The position numbers and the translations under genes are program-made. Below, one piece after another: positions 1 through 5,422 of a stretch of DNA of 5,422 bases. Origin of the DNA: Deltaproteobacteria bacterium (GTDB lineage: Bacteria; Myxococcota_A; UBA796; UBA9615); the NCBI GenBank assembly GCA_029261955.1, contig JAJDAI010001054.1, forward strand, positions 1-5,422, in the 5' to 3' direction. Positions within the stretch are counted from its first letter, which is position 1; every line of letters begins with the position of its first letter. The notes below the pieces were generated by a model. That model did no database searches. It was not told the DNA's origin and worked only from the letters and a program-made list of their open reading frames with translations.

Positions 1-98
1 GCGAAGAAGCTGAGCCCGCAGGAGCAATGGGTCGTCAGCGGGGCACCTTCGGCGGATGACGAGCCGGATGACGGGCTGGTGCCGCAGGTCGACGTCTG

Positions 99-102
<4 letters not shown>
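1..102 (+). CDS. C-terminal end of an upstream protein (5'-truncated by the window), possibly BrxD
   Basis: Reading from base 1 gives 33 residues and a TGA at 100-102. The segment starts AKKLSPQEQW, continues with an acidic stretch (SADDEPDD) and ends VPQVDVW. No domain or motif is visible in so short a tail. Its stop codon overlaps the GTG start of the helicase gene by four bases (GTGA), which implies one transcript and translational coupling. In type 2 and type 6 BREX clusters the gene directly before the Lhr-like helicase brxHI is the P-loop ATPase brxD, so BrxD is the contextual guess. That is inference from gene order only; the residues themselves do not identify it. Confidence 0.7.
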
Positions 103-2237
<2,135 letters not shown>

Positions 2238-2242
2238 TCGCC

Positions 2243-2585
2243 ATGGTGAATGCAGACGCAGGTGTCGGCCAAACGGAGCTGAGAACTCGCCGGGCAGAGC
2301 AGGACGAGGTGCTCGCGGACTGCCTCGTCCTTCTTGCCGAGTTGGCCTGGACCTCAGTCGTCTCTTCCCTTCGGCCAGCGACCGACCTTCCGCTGCCGGA
2401 GTTGCCGCCGCCCCGTCTGGGGCGGCGATCACGCAGCGGATTCGCCCCTCGACCTCATCGATACGAGTGTCGAGCGCATGGACCGCTACTTGGCGATGAT
2501 CGCGGATCTCCACCAGCTTGGTCACAAGGAGACGGTCCGCTACGCCAGTCCGAGTCCCTATGTGGGTCTCCACCCGCTCTGCTAG
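2243..2585 (+). pseudogene. Small helical protein gene with an apparent frameshift (about 113 residues if the frame is joined)
   Basis: Unrecognised. From ATG 2243, preceded by AGGGAG, about 60 codons read as a plausible soluble protein: a charged start, then an amphipathic helical stretch around DEVLADCLVLLAELAW, then a proline-rich turn (LPLPELPPP). GC by codon position here is about 77/50/73%. After about 2422 this frame becomes an R/S/P-rich string running to a stop at 2600-2602, with third-position GC near 40%. The +1 frame instead gives a helical segment (DLIDTSVERMDRYLAMIADL, then HQLGHKETV) ending at TAG 2583-2585, with GC by position about 66/40/81%, a normal coding pattern for this DNA (all hand counts). 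One extra base near the GGGG at 2419-2422 would explain the switch. The joined product has no signal peptide or membrane segment. It starts just after the helicase and ends 13 bases before the next gene. Alternatives are a sequencing error, a true pseudogene, a programmed +1 frameshift, or two unrelated short frames. The product is unknown. Confidence 0.45.
2406..2427 (+). repeat. Perfect 9-bp GC-only inverted repeat (hairpin) with GTCT loop
   Basis: CGCCGCCCC at 2406-2414 pairs with GGGGCGGCG at 2419-2427 around a four-base loop (GTCT); all nine pairs are G-C. No T-tract follows (ATCACGCAGC comes next), so it does not look like a standard intrinsic terminator. It coincides with the point where the coding signature changes frame in the small gene. 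It could be an RNA structure that stalls ribosomes, or a site prone to sequencing or replication error. Confidence 0.8.
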
Positions 2586-2598
2586 CTTTCTGGCACTC

Positions 2599-3558
2599 AT
2601 GAGGCGAACGCAGCCACTTGCACTAGCGCTCTTCGCTTCGCTTCTGTCCGCGCCAGCGCTCGCCGGACCGGGTGGCCTGCCCACCCCCGCGATGGGCTCC
2701 GACTTCAGCCCCCTGCCAGCCAAGCAGACGACATCTGCATACTTCGAGGAGGGCGGCTGGCTTGTCTACACGATCCCTGTGGCTGGTGATGTTCTGTATG
2801 CGTGTCCTCCACTCGCACACCCCTCACCTGAGTGCAGGTCCGTCGTGCTGCCGGTCCGCAGCGTGGGCTCGGTGCTCGAGTCCTGGTTCATCGACCCGAG
2901 CACTGGTGCCGCCTGGTTCAAGATCTCGGCCCCACCCCTGGGGGACTTTCTCCTCGCGTGCTTCGAGCCGCAGAGTGCTCCCCACTGCACACTCGTTGAG
3001 ATTGAGGACCGGCCCCCACTAGCGACGCTGACCCGGCTGGAAGCCGAAGGCGACGAGACGAACGCTGGAGGACTGGATTCGATTCCCCCACCGGGGGGGA
3101 TTTCTGGTTCCAGATTGATCGCGAGCGGCACCCCAGGCCGCTCGGAGGGCTCGGGGGCCTCCTCCAACCCGCCGCGATTCTGGATGACGGCCGCGCTCCC
3201 GACTCCTGGGCCTGTGACGCTCTATGCGTGCAGCGGACTCGACGAGAAACCGGCGTGCTCAGTGGCCGTTGCGGGGCTTCAGTTCCTCGAAGCCGAGGAC
3301 TTTGGGTTCCAGAAGCTATCCAGGGTGCGCTTGCCCAGCGGCCGGACCGGCGTCGTCGTCGGTGGAGTCGCCGCCGGTTCAGTCGCGGAAGAGGAGGGCA
3401 TACGCGAGGGCGATGTGGTTACAGCCGCGGCCGGCTTCGAGCTCCTCTTCCCCGCGCACCTCAAGGGCCTCCTGGCGCAGGTCGCCGTGGGCGAGTCCAT
3501 TCGGCTGGAGGTCGAGGGAACGAGGCTGGTGAAGTTGACGCGCCGGCCGAGGAGGTAG
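2599..3558 (+). CDS. Secreted or periplasmic protein with three W-C-C modules and a C-terminal PDZ-like domain
   Basis: 319 residues from ATG 2599. A clear Sec signal peptide supports this start: basic MRR, hydrophobic core PLALALFASLLS, and an APALA cleavage site after residue 22. In-frame upstream starts (TTG 2518, ATG 2560) would bury the signal peptide behind extra residues and have no ribosome binding site; ATG 2599 also lacks a clear one. The mature part carries three similar modules, W54/C69/C79, W106/C121/C130 and W195/C211/C220, each with an L-[YL]-A-C motif about 15 residues after the tryptophan and a second cysteine 9-10 residues later. The last two are separated by a G/S/P-rich linker (about 150-192). 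Residues about 241-316 form a PDZ-like domain: GVVVGGV as the carboxylate-binding-loop equivalent, then SVAEEEGIREGDVV, the bacterial HtrA-type turn and helix pattern. There is no protease triad (HtrA-like catalytic domain absent), so a binding or scaffold role outside the cytoplasm is inferred. It sits 2 bp before the next secreted repeat protein. I do not recognise a named family. 16 of the first 60 codons end in A or T. Confidence 0.88.
   Translation: MRRTQPLALALFASLLSAPALAGPGGLPTPAMGSDFSPLPAKQTTSAYFEEGGWLVYTIPVAGDVLYACPPLAHPSPECRSVVLPVRSVGSVLESWFIDPSTGAAWFKISAPPLGDFLLACFEPQSAPHCTLVEIEDRPPLATLTRLEAEGDETNAGGLDSIPPPGGISGSRLIASGTPGRSEGSGASSNPPRFWMTAALPTPGPVTLYACSGLDEKPACSVAVAGLQFLEAEDFGFQKLSRVRLPSGRTGVVVGGVAAGSVAEEEGIREGDVVTAAAGFELLFPAHLKGLLAQVAVGESIRLEVEGTRLVKLTRRPRR
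2758..3258 (+). repeat. Three degenerate protein-level W-x(14-15)-C-x(8-9)-C modules
   Basis: Units at 2758-2835, 2914-2988 and 3181-3258 (residues 54-79, 106-130, 195-220). Each has Trp, a Pro-containing turn, L-[YL]-A-C, and a second Cys. Distances are W to C 15, 15 and 16 residues, and C to C 10, 9 and 9. The similarity is at protein level, consistent with old duplication of a small beta-rich unit. One disulfide per unit is the natural inference for an exported protein. Confidence 0.6.
3550..3555 (+). promoter_or_regulatory. Strong Shine-Dalgarno AGGAGG for the repeat-protein gene
   Basis: AGGAGG is formed by the last two arginine codons of the PDZ gene, immediately before its TAG stop, and ends 5 bases before GTG 3561. 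It decides for GTG 3561 over the in-frame GTG at 3570 (14 bases away) and shows tight coupling of the two genes. Confidence 0.8.
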
Positions 3559-3560
3559 CG

Positions 3561-5422
3561 GTGCGGTCCGTGAAGCCAACGCTACTGCTAGTCCACTCGA
3601 CCTTTGGCTGGCTGGTGCCGAACAGCGCATCTGCGGAGACCATAGACCAGCTGCTTCGGGAGGCTGCGGCCTACCTTGAGAGGGGGTCCTGCGACTCCGC
3701 GCGCTCGGTTCTCGGAGAGATCCCAGCGAGCGAACGCGATGCACGCATCCACCTTCTAGAGGCACGCACAGGTCGGTGTCTGCGGGACGTGCGGATGACG
3801 ACCGAAGCGCTGGACTCGTTCGACGCGGCGGGAGGGCGCGACGCTGCAGCCGGACCGCTGCGGCGGTGGATTCAAGAAACGACCGACGCCCTACGGACTG
3901 AACTCGACGATGCACTGGCTTCGCGAGCCTGCGATGCGGCACATCGTGCCCTTCGCCGGCTGGAAGCCGCTTCAGGAGTGGCCTCTCCGCTTGAGCGTGG
4001 CCTTGTCGCGTGCTGCGACAACGACGTCGGGTCTGTCGAGCGGTTTCTGGGCCAACTCGATCAGGTGCAGCAAGATGAGCCCGAAGCCCAGATGCTCCGC
4101 GAATTCGTGGCGGATTATCGGAGTGGCGCTCGGACTGACTTCGAGGCCCAGCTATCCGATGGCGATTGCCAGTCCGCGGAGAACGCACTGCGGCATCTCG
4201 AGGACATCGGTGGACAGCAGCTTCCGGTTGGAGAAGGGCGGGTGGCGCGGTGCCGAGACGACGTGAAGACCGTGGGACGAATCCTCCGCAGTCTCGAAGG
4301 TCCCGCGTTGAACGACCCTCAGGTCGCCCCCCTCCGCGCATACCTCCGGGAGGCCAAGGCCGAACTTCAATGGAGCCTCAGTAGGCACGTCGAACTCGGA
4401 GAGTGCGCCAACGCGGAGTCTACGCTGAGGAGACTAGAGGCCGACTTCGGCGACTCGTCGGACCTCGATCGCGGGCTTCTAGATTCCTGCCACGGAGACC
4501 GGGCGTCCGTAGAGAAGCTTCTCGATGGGCTCTCCGCCGAGCGACTCGATGACCCGCGAGTCGAGACTCTCCGGAACTACCTGGGTGAGAGCCGCTCATC
4601 CCTCCGCCGAGACTTTGAAGTGCACCTCCAGCGAGGAGATTGCGCCGCGGCCGCCTCGGCGCTTCGAGATCTGCGGCCAGTCGGAGACGCGGCCGGGGCC
4701 TCCGTCCGCCGCAGCCTTGTCGATCTGGCCCGCGTTGCTCGGTGCGACGAGGACGCCAACAGATTGGCGCGGCTGCTCGCCAGCCACGAACTTGAGGGGT
4801 CGAGTGATCCCGCGGTCCTCGCGCTCCGGGAGTGGCTGGTCGCCGGTCCCGTCCCGGTCCCGTTCCACGTCACCGCTGACGGGCGCGAAATCCAGCACGG
4901 AGTCGCTCCTCGGGGTGGAACGGCTGAGGGGGAGGTTTCGCTCCCTCTACCAGTGCCTCCCTACGATGCCCCAATCTCCTTCTCAGTCCAGATCCCGCAG
5001 GACTACGATCCATTGGAGGCCGGCCCCTACTTGATCCACCTGGACCCGCAGTTGCACCCCGCCGTCGATGCGTACAAGGCACTCGTCTCGGCGACGCGGA
5101 AGGCCCAGCCCTATGGTGTCGGCACTGCACTCGTCGCGAGTATTTCGGCCGGTTTTCTCGTGTGGGGAGGTGTAGAGACGGGCCTGGTGGTCGCCGCCGC
5201 CAGGGACGCCAACGGCATCGATGACCCCGAGCAAAAGCAGCGGTTCCTCGATCTGCGAGACCGGGTGACTGGGGCCTACCCGCGCATGGCTGTGGCGTTT
5301 GGTGTCGGAGGAGCGGCGCTCGTGTTGACGTTCGTGATCCCTACGGCCGGAGCAGACAGACTCGCCGCGGCGCGCCTAGCTCGTGAGGATTGGTCGCGCG
5401 CGGGGTCGACGACTGTCGAGTG
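3561..5422 (+). CDS. Exported, membrane-anchored protein with five cysteine-containing TPR-like repeats (3' end beyond the window)
   Basis: The frame opens at GTG 3561, has AGGAGG 5 bases upstream, and stays open for 620 codons to the window edge, where the codon TG- is incomplete. The N-terminus is a signal peptide (basic VRSVK, hydrophobic PTLLLVHSTFGWLVP, NSASA cut after about residue 25). Residues about 33-433 are five tandem alpha-helical repeats of about 79 residues resembling TPR helix pairs (G-x-C-x-x-A-x-x-x-L). Each holds two cysteines: 44/73, 124/152, 203/231, 282/310 and 361/395. A proline-rich, probably beta-rich segment follows (about 429-500), then two membrane helices (about 518-538 and 576-594) flanking a charged loop (DPEQKQRFLDLRDR). 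The likely topology is repeats outside the cytoplasmic membrane, loop inside, short tail outside (inference). No catalytic motif or CxxCH haem site is visible, so a scaffold or partner-binding role is more likely than an enzyme. It starts 2 bp after the PDZ gene and shares its codon style (14 of the first 60 codons end in A or T). Not recognised as a named family. Confidence 0.88.
   Translation, partial: MRSVKPTLLLVHSTFGWLVPNSASAETIDQLLREAAAYLERGSCDSARSVLGEIPASERDARIHLLEARTGRCLRDVRMTTEALDSFDAAGGRDAAAGPLRRWIQETTDALRTELDDALASRACDAAHRALRRLEAASGVASPLERGLVACCDNDVGSVERFLGQLDQVQQDEPEAQMLREFVADYRSGARTDFEAQLSDGDCQSAENALRHLEDIGGQQLPVGEGRVARCRDDVKTVGRILRSLEGPALNDPQVAPLRAYLREAKAELQWSLSRHVELGECANAESTLRRLEADFGDSSDLDRGLLDSCHGDRASVEKLLDGLSAERLDDPRVETLRNYLGESRSSLRRDFEVHLQRGDCAAAASALRDLRPVGDAAGASVRRSLVDLARVARCDEDANRLARLLASHELEGSSDPAVLALREWLVAGPVPVPFHVTADGREIQHGVAPRGGTAEGEVSLPLPVPPYDAPISFSVQIPQDYDPLEAGPYLIHLDPQLHPAVDAYKALVSATRKAQPYGVGTALVASISAGFLVWGGVETGLVVAAARDANGIDDPEQKQRFLDLRDRVTGAYPRMAVAFGVGGAALVLTFVIPTAGADRLAAARLAREDWSRAGSTTVE
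3657..4859 (+). repeat. Five tandem protein repeats with a 79-residue period
   Basis: Units at 3657-3893, 3894-4130, 4131-4367, 4368-4604 and 4605-4859. The first cysteine of each unit is at residue 44, 124, 203, 282 and 361 (steps 80, 79, 79, 79). A conserved Leu-Arg pair falls at 100, 179, 258, 337 and 422 (steps 79, 79, 79, 85). The last unit carries a 6-residue insertion and the first is the most divergent. The shared pattern is G-x-C-x-x-A-x-x-x-L-R-x-L, then C-x-x-D, then V-x-x-[FIL]-L-x-x-L, then [DE]-P-x-[VA]-x-x-L-R-x-[FYW]-[VL]. DNA identity between units is low, so the duplication is old and the spacing is conserved by selection on the fold. Confidence 0.85.

Noticed and set aside
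2406..2427. Intrinsic terminator after the helicase
   Set aside because: The stem is strong, but no T-tract follows and it lies inside a coding-like segment, so a Rho-independent terminator is not supported.
2599..3558. HtrA/DegP-type serine protease, suggested by the PDZ-like domain
   Set aside because: No His-Asp-Ser catalytic domain or GNSGG-like motif exists upstream of the PDZ region; that space is filled by the W-C-C modules.
3379..4341. Open minus-strand frame of 320 codons
   Set aside because: It is antisense to the PDZ and repeat-protein genes, dominated by Arg, Pro and Ser, with no domain or start signal. The plus strand carries a signal peptide, regular repeats and a strong ribosome binding site across the same bases.
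3561..5422. Multihaem cytochrome, suggested by the many regularly spaced cysteines
   Set aside because: No CxxCH motif occurs. The paired cysteines are 28-34 residues apart, which fits disulfides or structural positions rather than haem attachment.

Overview
The window is about two-thirds G+C. All supportable genes lie on the + strand and are packed almost end to end. The style (very GC-rich codon third positions, GTG starts, secreted lineage-specific repeat proteins, a secreted repeat protein ending in two membrane helices) suggests a GC-rich Gram-negative bacterium, possibly a myxobacterium. That placement is an impression from gene style, not a measured assignment.

Left part (1-2237): the last 33 codons of an unidentified upstream gene overlap by four bases (GTGA) a complete 712-residue superfamily 2 helicase of the Lhr-like type. 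All classical helicase motifs are intact. A compact Lhr-like helicase coupled to a preceding gene fits BrxHI, the last gene of type 2 and type 6 BREX phage-defence clusters, which normally follows the ATPase gene brxD. The stub would then be the end of brxD, but its acidic tail is too short to prove that.

Middle (2238-2598): this stretch looks empty only if one demands an unbroken frame. A ribosome binding site and ATG at 2243 open a frame with coding-like composition for about 60 codons. The coding signature then moves to the +1 frame and ends at 2585. The switch falls at a perfect 9-bp GC hairpin with a GGGG run (2406-2427). I read it as a small helical protein gene of about 113 residues that is frameshifted, mis-sequenced or recoded.

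Right part (2599-5422): two genes only 2 bp apart, both with signal peptides. The first (319 residues) has three W...C...C modules and a C-terminal PDZ-like domain. The second (620 codons, still open at the window edge) has five tandem cysteine-containing TPR-like repeats of about 79 residues, a proline-rich segment and two membrane helices. They look like a cell-envelope pair of a type I do not recognise as a named family. This is the least explained content of the window.

Third-position GC falls from about 95% (start of the helicase) to about 73-77% (everything after it). The likely layout is therefore the end of a defence cluster, then a compositionally different block made of the broken small gene and the two envelope genes. 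Whether the two blocks are functionally linked cannot be settled from this sequence.
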